Origin: Bog-473 sp963824195
Lineage (GTDB): Bacteria > Actinomycetota > Acidimicrobiia > Acidimicrobiales > RAAP-2
NCBI GenBank assembly: GCA_963824195.1
Contig: CAWGOJ010000015.1
Span: forward strand, 1 to 64,000
Reading direction: 5' to 3'
Length of the DNA stretch: 64,000 bases
This document shows, piece by piece, positions 33,365-41,130 of the stretch. The notes under the pieces are model-generated. The model was not told the DNA's origin. It did not search any database and saw nothing but the letters and a program-made list of their open reading frames with translations. Position numbers and translations under genes: made by a program. Numbering within the stretch: position 1 is the first letter of the stretch; every line of letters starts with the position of its first letter.

Positions 33365-33934
33365 AGCTCGACCTTCCTTTCCTTCCAGCCCCGTTGGGCG
33401 ATTGTGTCGTTGTGAGATCGCCCGCCCGGGCATTTGGCTCACGCAGGCCGACCGTAGACCGGTCCGGTGTCACCGTCACATCCCTGGCCCGACCGTGGCA
33501 GGGTGAACCGGGCGGAAGATCTTGTGGGCGCGTTGATCCCGGACGCGCCCGATGACGCACTGCTCACGCTCGAAGACTTCGCGCCGCCCCCTGCCCGCCC
33601 CGAGCCAGGGGTCCCATTCGCACTGCCCAGGGGTTGGTCTGGTGCGCTCCCTCCCGGTCTTCTGGGGCAGGCTTGGTCGTAATTTGATTTGGAAGATTGG
33701 ACTTGTGTCTTGGGACCCCTCGCCGATGAGGAGTCTCGAAGTTCATCGAGGGCGACGTGGAGCGATACGCGAAGAGAGGGTCAAATCAGGCGAGACCCGG
33801 ACGGCGCTCGACGGATCGCCTGTGAGCAATGAGCGCTTGGGCCGACTCCGGGTGTACGGCGCCGAGCGCCTTGCGGAGCCCGATCCTGAGCTCCTCGTCA
33901 CGTATCGCCAGGTATTGGTGGAAGTCTGAGTCGC
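33365..33934. other. 570-bp region with only weak ORFs
   Basis: Two short frames are possible but unsupported: GTG 33503 to TAA 33682 (59 residues, acidic then Pro-rich) and GTG 33822 to TGA 33929 (35 residues). Neither has a good ribosome site or a family match. The region may contain gene remnants. Confidence 0.4.
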
Positions 33935-34483
33935 ATGCACGCGATCGAGCTTGTCTTCGCCTTTGGATGGGCGGCCTTCTGGATCTACTGGCTCGTGGCG
34001 GCCTTCTCCATGAAGAGGGGCCGCGTCCCTTGGTCCCGCGAGCTGCGTATCAGGGCGGTGATCGTTGTCGGCGCGATCCTCTTGCTCCGCTTGGGAGCCT
34101 TCCGAGACGAGGGCCTCAACTCGGACCTATGGCGCGCTGGCCTCGGGCTCCTCTTCTTCGCGCTCGGGTTGGGGTTCGCGATCTGGGCCCGCGTACATAT
34201 CGGGCGCAACTGGGGCACACCGATGTCACAAAAGGCCGAACCGGAGCTGGTGACCAGCGGCCCCTACCGCCTGGTCCGGCACCCCATCTACTCTGGCATC
34301 CTGCTCGCGGGTGTTGGCACCGCGGTGGCGTTGAGCTGGCTTTGGCTGATCGCTGTGGTCCTGGCCGGGGTCTACTTCGTCTATTGCGCGACAGTCGAGG
34401 AGCGCTACCTGACCGAGCAGTTCCCCGACACCTACCCGGTGTACAGGCACTCGACCAAGATGCTCGTGCCCTTCGTCCTCTAA
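33935..34483 (+). CDS. Isoprenylcysteine carboxyl methyltransferase-like membrane protein
   Basis: A 182-residue membrane protein with four to five helices and the C-terminal methyltransferase signature of the ICMT/PEMT superfamily: VTSGPYRLVRHPIYSG followed by VEERYLTEQFPDTYPVY. It probably methylates a lipid or small substrate at the membrane using SAM. Stand-alone in a gene-poor region. Confidence 0.82.
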   Translation: MHAIELVFAFGWAAFWIYWLVAAFSMKRGRVPWSRELRIRAVIVVGAILLLRLGAFRDEGLNSDLWRAGLGLLFFALGLGFAIWARVHIGRNWGTPMSQKAEPELVTSGPYRLVRHPIYSGILLAGVGTAVALSWLWLIAVVLAGVYFVYCATVEERYLTEQFPDTYPVYRHSTKMLVPFVL

Positions 34484-34738
34484 GCAGACTGGGTCGGCTG
34501 TGTCCCGGCGTTCATGTGGGGGCACGCCCCGAAGATTCTCTGGTTCCGTCGGTGTCCACTTCGCGCAAAGACCTACTGGATGAAACCATTTCGTCACGCT
34601 CTGCACAGCTGACGGTCACATGGGGGGTCTAGGTTTGCTCAGGCGGTGCGGCCGACGCCTCGTCCCCGAGGCCTCAATCCGAGGGGCGGCATGCCGGCCG
34701 ATTCACAGGCCAGTCACGGTCGGGTGCTGCCATCGGAC
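34484..34738. repeat. Degenerate repeat element, copy A (core 34551-34612)
   Basis: The core encodes SVSTSRKDLLDETISSRSAQ on the + strand and matches codon by codon the start of the small ORF at 34948 (SVSASRKDLLKETAASRGAQ). Synonymous third-position differences suggest both descend from a translated ancestor. This copy has no convincing start codon (a GTG near 34514 is possible) and stops after LTVTWGV. Confidence 0.5.
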
Positions 34739-34951
34739 ATGAACAAGGGGGCACCCTCCGTGACGACTCCAGACCTCCACAACATCGACTGGGCCGCGGT
34801 AGCGGCGAGGGCCAGGGCAGACCTCGGTGACGAGCGGGTCGCACACTTCAGCGAGCACTTGCGGACGACGATCATTGCCACCGCCGCCAAGCTTCGTCTT
34901 GGGGAAGGCTGGGGCAATCGATTCGGAGACCCGTCGACCCTGGACGAATGA
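34739..34951 (+). CDS. Small ORF, 70 residues, first of a coupled pair
   Basis: Starts MNKGAPSVTTPDLHNIDWAA, then a charged amphipathic helix region (ARARADLGDERVAHFSEHL). No family recognised. Its TGA overlaps the ATG of the next small ORF (ATGA), an arrangement typical of real translational coupling in this genome. Confidence 0.4.
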   Translation: MNKGAPSVTTPDLHNIDWAAVAARARADLGDERVAHFSEHLRTTIIATAAKLRLGEGWGNRFGDPSTLDE

Positions 34952-35145
34952 CATCTGTCTCCGCTTCGCGTAAAGACCTTCTGAAGGAAACCGCCGCGTC
35001 ACGCGGTGCACAGCGGATCTTCAGATCATTGACATACGGTGCGTATCACGCGACGCGGCCGGCGCCCGGTCCCCGATCCCCCCCGGGGGTGGCGCCGGCC
35101 GAGTCGCGGCCACGCTCAGTCGGAACCCGGCCTCGCCAAGCGTAG
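34948..35145 (+). CDS. Small ORF, 65 residues, with the SRKDLL repeat motif
   Basis: Starts MTSVSASRKDLLKETAASRG; the first 20 residues match the repeat copy A upstream at codon level. The second half (Pro/Arg-rich) overlaps a very strong hairpin at 35050-35107 and may not be meaningful. Coupled to the preceding ORF by ATGA. Function unknown. Confidence 0.35.
   Translation: MTSVSASRKDLLKETAASRGAQRIFRSLTYGAYHATRPAPGPRSPPGVAPAESRPRSVGTRPRQA
35050..35107. repeat. Large GC-rich hairpin
   Basis: CGGCCGGCGCC (35056-35066) pairs with GGCGCCGGCCG (35091-35101), extended outward past one mismatch by GCGAC/GTCGC; the loop itself contains CCCCC/GGGGG. An exceptionally stable structure. It may be a transcription terminator of the small-ORF pair or part of a structured element. 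Confidence 0.65.
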
Positions 35146-35158
35146 CGGCGGCACTTCC

Positions 35159-35213
35159 GCGGCCTTATCCCTTATCCCTTGACGTGTTGGTAGGGGATAG
35201 GTGATAAGGCCGC
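35159..35213. repeat. 22-bp imperfect inverted repeat; left arm is a dispersed 31-bp repeat
   Basis: Arms 35159-35180 and 35192-35213 pair over 22 bp with three mismatches around an 11-nt loop. The left arm plus loop start, GCGGCCTTATCCCTTATCCC continuing to 35189, is identical over 31 bp to 37115-37145. Possible small mobile or structured element. Confidence 0.7.
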
Positions 35214-35316
35214 CCGCAACGTCCCGCCCGCCACATCTGCAGGTGCCCCACTTCACACCGGATAGTGGATCAGAGGGATGGGGAAATGTGCGCCGCACCA
35301 AAGAGCGCGGCGCTGG

Positions 35317-35832
35317 TCACCACTTGTTGCGATGCACTACCTGGTCGAAGGGACGTCGGTCTAGCTTCGTCATCGGCCTCAGGGGTCGGTCGGCCGGATA
35401 GCCGAGAGCAATCATGTAGGCGCATAGGTGGTCTGCCGGTATGTCGAGAATGCGTCTGCACGCCTCTTGGTCGCCGATCGCAGAATGCCCGCTACCGATA
35501 CCCAGGTCGGTAGCGGCCAACATCATCACCATGGTTGCCTGTCCCAGGTCATACTGATCAATCGTCCGATAGCGCTCGGACTCGGGCTCGGGCAGAACGA
35601 GGACAATCGCAGCCTTCGCGGTCGCCACGTGGCTGGCACCCACCCAGACTGTCGAAAGCTCCTGTAGCTGGTCCGGAAGTGTCACGAGGACGAAGTCCCA
35701 CTTCTGACGATTTGACGCCGAAGGAGCGCGGCGTCCAGCCTCAAGTATTCGATCGAGGTGTTCCGGAGCTATCGATCGATCGTCGTAGGAACGTACATTG
35801 CGGCGAGCTCTGATCGCGTCCCATGTCTCCAT
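35317..35832 (-). CDS. Nitroreductase family protein
   Basis: A 171-residue FMN-dependent nitroreductase: METWDAIRARRNVRSYDDR opens the family, AGRRAPSASNRQKWDFV supplies the FMN-binding loop and YMIALGYPAD the C-terminal strand. Start ATG at 35832 matches the conserved N-terminus. Lies in the stress-type cluster with universal stress protein and M50 protease genes. A GGGACT half-site lies just upstream (35849-35854 on the minus strand). Confidence 0.87.
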   Translation of the reverse strand: METWDAIRARRNVRSYDDRSIAPEHLDRILEAGRRAPSASNRQKWDFVLVTLPDQLQELSTVWVGASHVATAKAAIVLVLPEPESERYRTIDQYDLGQATMVMMLAATDLGIGSGHSAIGDQEACRRILDIPADHLCAYMIALGYPADRPLRPMTKLDRRPFDQVVHRNKW

Positions 35833-35991
35833 GCCATCGAGGCTAGCCAGTCCCGGTGTCGGACCAGTCACAAGCGAGAGACTTTCGACCACGCACCGTT
35901 CGCGCCACCTGCCCCCGTTCGCCGAGAAGGGGTCGTGGCTCCGCTCAAGGAGGCGGCTCGCGTTCAAGCTGCAACGTGCTGACGCGTGCAA

Positions 35992-36412
35992 CTAGCGAAC
36001 AACCAATACTGGCAACCGCCCAAGGTGAATGACCTTGTGAGCCGTGCTTCCCACGAGGAGGACTGTCAGATCGCTCATCCCCCGAGAACCCATGACGATC
36101 ACGGACGCGCCGAACTCCTCTGCTTCTTCGAGAATCTCCGCCACCACTAGGCCCGATAGGGAGGCACGGACCGTCCCGGTCGCATTGACTCCGGCAGCAC
36201 CCAGGTCGGCAACGGCTAGATCGACAAGCGCGACAGCGTGATCGTGCTCCTCACCGGGGACGAAGCCAGCACGGCCTATGAAAGTGGCCTTCTCTGACAT
36301 GAACGACATGCACCTGGCCTGCAGAAAGCTGTGCCAACTCCTTCGCCCCTGCGAGCGTCTTGGTGTCATGTTGAGATCCATCCAGCGCAACCAGGATGTG
36401 CTCGAACATCAT
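35992..36412 (-). pseudogene. Universal stress protein, frameshifted
   Basis: UspA-domain protein. The N-terminus from ATG 36412 or 36409 (MMFEHILVALDGSQHDTK, then GQVHVVHVREGHF) is in one frame. The remainder (FIGRAGFVPGEEHDHAV, VIVMGSRGMSDLTVLLVGS, VIHLGRLPVLVVR) is one base out of phase. Removing one A from the AAA at 36281-36283 joins them as VREGHFIGRAGF. The ATP-binding Gly-x2-Gly-x9-Gly-Ser/Thr type motif is present in the second part. GGGGAGA precedes the start. DosR-box-like palindromes lie 58 and 99 bp upstream. Confidence 0.85.
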
Positions 36413-36469
36413 GATCTCCCCTCGGGAGCGTTCTTCCGCCGAGATGGCCGGCCAGTTCGAGTTCGGCTA

Positions 36470-36483
36470 GAGCCTGAAGTCCC
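36470..36483 (-). promoter_or_regulatory. DosR-box-like site, proximal
   Basis: Minus-strand GGGACTTCAGGCTC, 58 bp upstream of the universal stress protein start. It keeps the left half-site and centre of the mycobacterial DosR consensus (GGGACTWWAGTCCC) but a poor right half. Confidence 0.35.
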
Positions 36484-36510
36484 ACCTACTGTTAGGTCGG
36501 TGTCAGTGGT

Positions 36511-36524
36511 GGACCCCAAGTCCC
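36511..36524 (-). promoter_or_regulatory. DosR-box-like site, distal
   Basis: Minus-strand GGGACTTGGGGTCC, 99 bp upstream of the universal stress protein start and 41 bp from the proximal site (about four helical turns). It matches the DosR core in both half-sites (GGGACT and GTCC). Confidence 0.45.
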
Positions 36525-36589
36525 ACACCTAAGACGCTTCCCAGTCGCTCTGACTGGACAGCCCGAAAAATGGATCTGAGGCTCTGGGC

Positions 36590-36910
36590 TCAGTTTCCAG
36601 GCGGCCGGTAGAGGGTCTTCTTGGCTGCTGCAGCGTCGACCTCGGTCGCCGTGAGGAGCGCCACCGTTCGCGTCGCGGCACCACCACCGGCATTCACAGC
36701 CAACGCCGCCGCGGCTGCGGATGCGGCGTCGGGCATGTCGGTGATGACATAGGCATCAGTCTCGCCCAATGCAAAGTGGAAGGATTCGATCGTCCCACCC
36801 AAGCTCTTGATCAGTGCCGTGGCGGCAGCAACTCGAGCCGATCCGCCCTCGGCCTTCAGGCCCTTGACGCCGTCCAGGGTGTACTTCACTTCAAGCAAGT
36901 ACTTCGGCAT
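36590..36910 (-). CDS. GYD domain protein
   Basis: A 106-residue protein of the GYD family: MPKYLLEVKYTLDGVKGLK start, LIKSLGGTIESFHFALGETD, then AYVITDMPDAASAAAAAL. AGGAGG lies 3-8 bp before the ATG at 36910. Function of the family is unknown; a dimeric ferredoxin-like fold is expected. Part of the stress-type gene group. Confidence 0.85.
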   Translation of the reverse strand: MPKYLLEVKYTLDGVKGLKAEGGSARVAAATALIKSLGGTIESFHFALGETDAYVITDMPDAASAAAAALAVNAGGGAATRTVALLTATEVDAAAAKKTLYRPPGN

Positions 36911-37433
36911 GATGCCTCCTAATCGTCCTTGATCGCCGAAGCTACTCTGAATAGACCGGGTGTGCTCCATAGACGGGGTGTGCTCCGGGTGTGGAGTTGA
37001 CCCATCTCCATGGGCACCGGTGCTCCCATACGTTCATCGACCCTGCCTCCGAGGTTTCGGACCTGCCGACGGACTGGGATGCGGGGTCGTCGAAGGCGTA
37101 GGTGCGGCATTTCGGCGGCCTTATCCCTTATCCCTTGACGTGTTGCTCCGGAGGGCCATCTGAGTTGTCCACGCAGTGTTGCCGTTGGTCCGTCTTCATT
37201 ACGGCCCGTGGATCGCCGTCTTTCCCGGTGGTCCCCACTTGACTGCAATCGGATTGCCAGGTCCATCGACGCCGCTGGAGCTCTGATGACCGACCGCCCG
37301 ACCCCGCCACCTCGCTGCCAGCAGGTTCGGCGCATCAGCACAATTCCCCCGGTCGTTACGGATGTGTCGGCTGACCATCGTTGCTGACCTAACGGCCCGC
37401 GCTGACCTCCAGGCCATGAGCCTGCGTCGGTGA
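36911..37433. other. 523-bp region with the second copy of the 31-bp repeat
   Basis: No convincing gene. Contains the 31-bp repeat at 37115-37145 (on the minus strand it would encode TRQGIRDKAAEMP, close to the same reading of the other copy) and a short tandem of GGTGTGCTCC near 36959-36991. Confidence 0.5.
37115..37145. repeat. Dispersed 31-bp repeat, second copy
   Basis: Identical to 35159-35189, 1,956 bp away in the same orientation. Weaker similarity continues leftwards (GAA-TGCCGC--CTACGC on the minus strand). The right arm of the inverted repeat seen at the first copy is missing here. Confidence 0.75.
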
Positions 37434-38567
37434 TCAGGCGCTTTGTGGCTGGGCGCCCGCGCCCAATGCGACTGCCCGTTGGACATCGGAAGAGCTGATG
37501 GTGCCGCACACGCGGCCATTGGCGTCAAGAATGAGCGCGGGGTGCCCCTCTTTCGATGCCATGCGCTCGAGCAGCGCGCTCATCGGCTCCTCCGGGCGCG
37601 CCACGGGGATCGCATCGAGCGGAATGGCGATCTCGTTCGAGGTGGTGGCAGGACGTCGTTCGAGTGGGACGGCGTTCACCGCCTGCGCTGTCACCACCCC
37701 GGCTAGTCGGCCGCTCTCATCGGCGACCGCCGCGACATCGCCGCGGTACACCCACAGCAACGCGGCCATGTCCGCGACGGTAGTGCGGTTCGGCACGCAT
37801 GGCAGAGCGGCTGTCATGACTTGCCCTACGGTCAAAGTGGCCATGGCGGCCTGCACCAAGGCGTACTCCTCTTCTCCTCGCGCAGCGAAGTAGATGAAGA
37901 GCCCGATCAAGAGCGGCCAAATGGCAACGATGCTGCCGGTCGATACGAAGGCTAAGAGTCCGAGCACAATGAGCACGACGGCAAAGGCGCGGCCAGCGCG
38001 TGACGCCGTCACCGAGGCACGGAATCGGTCGCCTGAGCGTCGCCAGAGCGCCGACCTTAGGATTCGACCACCGTCGAGTGGGGCGGCCGGGATCAAGTTG
38101 AAGACGGCAAGTAGGAGGTTGATCTCCCACAGCCATGACAGCACCGCGACGAGGAGCCCGTGACCACCGGTTGCGACAACGACCGAATGCGCGGCCCCGA
38201 ACAGCACCGCCAACGAGAGGCTGACAGATGGGCCTACCGCGGCAATGCGAAAGTCCGCCCCGGCGGTGTGCGCCTCGCCCTCAAGCTCAGAGATGCCGCC
38301 GAACGCGAACAAGGTAATGGACCGCACCCCCACGCCATTGTGTCTGGCCACGAGGCAATGCGACATCTCGTGGGCCAGCAGGCAGCCCAACAACACCACG
38401 GCGGCGATCACGCCGGCAATCCAGTCGGCCACATCGGGGTGCCCAGAATGGGTGGGTAGGACATACGCGCCCACACCCCACGCGAAGTAGGCGAGTATCA
38501 CCGCCACGCTCCAGTTCACGCCAACCGCAATCCCGTCGACGGTGCCGATTCGAATGGTCTGCCTCAT
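37434..38567 (-). CDS. Rip3-like M50 (site-2) protease with CBS domains
   Basis: A 377-residue intramembrane zinc metalloprotease: zinc motif LLAHEMSHCLVAR (HExxH) in a membrane helix, second metal-ligand region FNLIPAAPLDGGRILR, about six membrane segments, then two CBS modules (VGQVMTAALPCVPNRTTV and IPVARPEEPMSALLERM) ending near residue 370. It resembles Rip3 (Rv2625c) of M. tuberculosis, a DosR-regulon member. ATG 38567 or 38597 are both possible starts. Confidence 0.85.
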   Translation of the reverse strand: MRQTIRIGTVDGIAVGVNWSVAVILAYFAWGVGAYVLPTHSGHPDVADWIAGVIAAVVLLGCLLAHEMSHCLVARHNGVGVRSITLFAFGGISELEGEAHTAGADFRIAAVGPSVSLSLAVLFGAAHSVVVATGGHGLLVAVLSWLWEINLLLAVFNLIPAAPLDGGRILRSALWRRSGDRFRASVTASRAGRAFAVVLIVLGLLAFVSTGSIVAIWPLLIGLFIYFAARGEEEYALVQAAMATLTVGQVMTAALPCVPNRTTVADMAALLWVYRGDVAAVADESGRLAGVVTAQAVNAVPLERRPATTSNEIAIPLDAIPVARPEEPMSALLERMASKEGHPALILDANGRVCGTISSSDVQRAVALGAGAQPQSA

Positions 38568-38905
38568 CGGTGCGGCCTCATGATCGACCTTTGTCATTGC
38601 ACATTGGGTACCCGGTGGCGGATGCCTCATGAGCGCACTCCGCTGACTGCTCTCGCGGAATCAGCCACGCACGGAGAGGACTGCCGCCTGGCGTCCGATC
38701 TCCCGGATCAGGGCTCGGAGAGGCACCCGTGCTGCCGTCTTGCTCCTCCATCTGGCACCTTCTGATGTTTGGGTTCTGCGATCGATGGGATGCCGAGGTC
38801 AGTCCTCAACCAGCATCCATTTCAACGATGGTTCTCTCATAGGCGCACGAACAGGGTCCAAGGTCACATGCGGCCCTTTGTCGCCGGGCACTATCGGCAG
38901 GATTC
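38568..38905. other. 338-bp intergenic region
   Basis: Between the M50 protease and erythromycin-esterase-like genes. It must hold the protease promoter. A weak DosR-like palindrome GGGTCCAAGGTCAC is at 38854-38867; no gene seen. Confidence 0.45.
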
Positions 38906-40240
38906 TCAGAGACCGGTTGGATACGTCTCCGGAGGCTCCCCCGCGTCCCAGAGCGACGTGCGCTCAAGGGGCTCGACCGCCCTGGTGCGATCGAGGTGGA
39001 TCACCGCGTCGAACTGCTCGCCGAGACGGGCGTGGAAGTAGTGACTCCCACGTTCGGTCTCGGGGCGATAGATGACCCCGATTGCCCGCTCTAAGCGCGG
39101 GACCACCATTGCATCGTGCACCGCCGGATCGGCCAAGTCCAACCAGAAGCGGTCGGCTTTGGCGTCGTGCAGATACGACTCATGGCTATCGGTCATCGCA
39201 GGACGCACTCGCTTGCGCTCAGATGGACCGCCCCATTCCGTGGAGGCCGTCACGGTGCCGTCATAAGTGGTGAACCCGATCAGGGCGCACTCGCCCGCGT
39301 ACCGTTGCCGGGCCAGTTGGCCGACGTTGAGCTCACCATGAGCTCCCATCTCGGTGGAACGAGCGTCGCCCACGTGCGAGTTGTGCTCCCATACCACCAC
39401 CTTCGCACGGCCGAGTTGGTGATTGAGGTGCTCAGCAAGCGAATCGAGCGTTGCGGCCATGTGGCGATCACGGAGGTTCCACGAGGACACGTCAGCCCGA
39501 TACATCTGCTGGTAGTACTCCTCGGCATCGCGCACCAGAAGCGCATTCTGCTCAGCGAAGAAGAACTCGTCATCGGCCACCCATCCGTCGCGCCGGAGGT
39601 ATCCCTCCGCTCTTCGCCGCAGCTCGATGAGCTGTGTCACGACTTCGTTCTCGCATGGGATGGCGCCCGAGTAGGCTAGGGCATAGCCGTAGGCCTGTCC
39701 CTCTCCACCGATATGGTCGAAGCATGAGTAGCGGGCCCGAGCCCGTGTGGCCTCGCTCGGATCCACTTGGTCGAGGTACCTCACCACCGCCTCCATCGAA
39801 GCTCGGAGGCTGTAGAGGTCCAAACCGTAGAAGCGCGCCTTGAGCGCTGGGTTTACGCAGGTGTCATTACGAGCGCGGAGCCATTCCACAAAGGCCAGGA
39901 CATCGCGGTTCCGCCACATCCAGGCCGGGAAGCGCCGGAAGTCGGAGAGTGCCGTATCGGCGTCAGCGTCGTTTGAGAGCCCCATGGCGTAGCGGTTCAC
40001 CCGGTAGGCATCAGGCCAGTCTGCCTCAACCGCTACGGCATTGAATCCACATACATCGATGAGATGACGAGTGATGCGGGCCCGCTCCGCGTAGAAGTCG
40101 TGAGTCCCGTGAGAGGCCTCGCCGATGAGGACGAACCTTCGATCGCCCACGAGATCGAAGAGCGAGTCGTAGTCATTCTGAGCACCCGCGATCAAGTGAA
40201 GATGGCCCTCCAGCGTCGCGGAGATCGACGTGTCAACCAT
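38906..40240 (-). CDS. Erythromycin esterase-like protein
   Basis: A 444-residue protein of the erythromycin esterase superfamily: VLIGEASHGTHDFYAERA with the catalytic Glu and His, VAVEADWPDAYRVN, and VVWEHNSHVGDARSTEMG with the second conserved His. Members are widespread and most do not act on erythromycin; the family includes the DosR-regulon protein Rv2030c. A DosR-like site lies 36 bp upstream of the ATG. Confidence 0.88.
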   Translation of the reverse strand: MVDTSISATLEGHLHLIAGAQNDYDSLFDLVGDRRFVLIGEASHGTHDFYAERARITRHLIDVCGFNAVAVEADWPDAYRVNRYAMGLSNDADADTALSDFRRFPAWMWRNRDVLAFVEWLRARNDTCVNPALKARFYGLDLYSLRASMEAVVRYLDQVDPSEATRARARYSCFDHIGGEGQAYGYALAYSGAIPCENEVVTQLIELRRRAEGYLRRDGWVADDEFFFAEQNALLVRDAEEYYQQMYRADVSSWNLRDRHMAATLDSLAEHLNHQLGRAKVVVWEHNSHVGDARSTEMGAHGELNVGQLARQRYAGECALIGFTTYDGTVTASTEWGGPSERKRVRPAMTDSHESYLHDAKADRFWLDLADPAVHDAMVVPRLERAIGVIYRPETERGSHYFHARLGEQFDAVIHLDRTRAVEPLERTSLWDAGEPPETYPTGL

Positions 40241-40275
40241 GTGGACAGTCTCGACAGCATCCGGTCGTGGCGACA

Positions 40276-40289
40276 GGGACGAAGGTCAC
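40276..40289 (-). promoter_or_regulatory. DosR-box-like site upstream of the erythromycin esterase gene
   Basis: GGGACGAAGGTCAC on the plus strand, 11 of 14 positions matching GGGACTWWAGTCCC. It shares GGG(A/T)C-N-AAGGTCAC with the weaker site at 38854-38867. Confidence 0.45.
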
Positions 40290-40392
40290 AATCACTCACG
40301 GCCGGTGCGAAGGGATGATCGGGCCCTGCTCTGACCAGGCGTGCCCTCCGATACGACACTGCTGCTTGACGACGGGAGCGCGGGGCGAAAAG

Positions 40393-40441
40393 GGCGCCCC
40401 CGGCAGGACTCGGACCTGCGCCACCGGCTCCGGAGGCCGGT
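40393..40441 (-). repeat. tRNA-Arg 3' fragment (candidate att site)
   Basis: 49 bp identical, except for one base in the T-loop (40413), to 43324-43372, which is the 3' part of tRNA-Arg from the discriminator into the anticodon arm. Same orientation. The flanking CGAAAA is also similar at both copies. The 5' half of a tRNA is absent, as expected for the far end of an element integrated at a tRNA 3' end. Confidence 0.75.
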
Positions 40442-40699
40442 CTGGATTGTCCAGTTGGTCTAGTCAGTCCCCCGCAGTCCTTCTGAACAGGGCCTCTAAT
40501 CCGGGTCGTTCCCTCCAGTCCTCTCCGTAGTCCCAATTTGATTGCCAAATCGGATTGCCAAAGATCCGTCCGCAACCTCGCTGGCCGGTGTCCGACCAAC
40601 CACCCTCGAGGATTCGGCGCGGGTTGATAGTTGGCCAGATCCGAGCCGACCGTCCCTCCTCTGTCCCTCTGATTCCCCGTCGAACGAACACTGCGGGTG

Positions 40700-40999
40700 T
40701 TAGGTCGGTTCTTCGCTTCGCCTCGTGGCATCCACGAGCAGATCCAGTACGTCACCGATCGTCCGCTCTCGGCCAAACTTCTCTCCCAGAGGGAGCTCGG
40801 TCTGAATCGAGTAACGGTTGCGACGGCCGTCTTTGTCCTTGACGACGTAGCCGGCACCGATGAGGTCGTCGACGATGCCGAAAGCCGTGCGCTCGGTGAT
40901 GCCCAGGGCGGCTGCGATGTCACGCAGCCGCATCCCAGGGTCGTGAGCGATGCACACGAGCACCCGGGAGTGATTGGTCAGGAAGCCCCACTCCGCCAT
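40700..40999 (-). CDS. Winged-helix regulator (MarR-like), 99 residues
   Basis: Compact winged-helix protein: FLTNHSRVLVCIAHDPGMRL, RDIAAALGITERTAFGIVDDL, wing KDKDGRRNRYSIQ. Ends shortly after one more helix (IGDVLDLLVDATRR). Divergent from the epimerase-membrane protein-cupin operon with two direct TTGGTCGA repeats between them, so it probably controls that operon. Confidence 0.82.
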   Translation of the reverse strand: MAEWGFLTNHSRVLVCIAHDPGMRLRDIAAALGITERTAFGIVDDLIGAGYVVKDKDGRRNRYSIQTELPLGEKFGRERTIGDVLDLLVDATRRSEEPT

Positions 41000-41013
41000 A
41001 CCTCAACCCTAGT

Positions 41014-41051
41014 TGGTCGATTCCGGAAACCTATTGCAAGTATTGGTCGAA
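41014..41051. promoter_or_regulatory. Direct-repeat operator candidate
   Basis: TTGGTCGA occurs at 41014-41021 and 41044-41051, exactly 30 bp apart (about three helical turns), each followed by a CCGG. They lie in the divergent promoter region of the winged-helix regulator and the epimerase operon. Confidence 0.5.
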
Positions 41052-41130
41052 CCGGTCTATCGTCGTCGAAGGCACTGAGGCTCGGCCGCCGCTGACGGCC
41101 ACGTGCTTGGGCCCACGAAAGGATCCTGCC

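Larger units (their letters stand above)
40241..40699. other. 459-bp region holding the tRNA fragment
   Basis: No gene seen. Contains the DosR-like site and the 49-bp tRNA-Arg 3' fragment; the sequence right of the fragment is a junction to unrelated, AT-richer DNA. Confidence 0.5.

Noticed and set aside
33503..33929. Two short genes in the region before the ICMT-like gene
   Set aside because: No good ribosome-binding site, no recognisable family and atypical composition; left as a gap.
40393..40441. Second tRNA-Arg gene
   Set aside because: Only the 3' part is present; the D-arm and 5' acceptor strand are missing and the sequence changes right after the anticodon arm.
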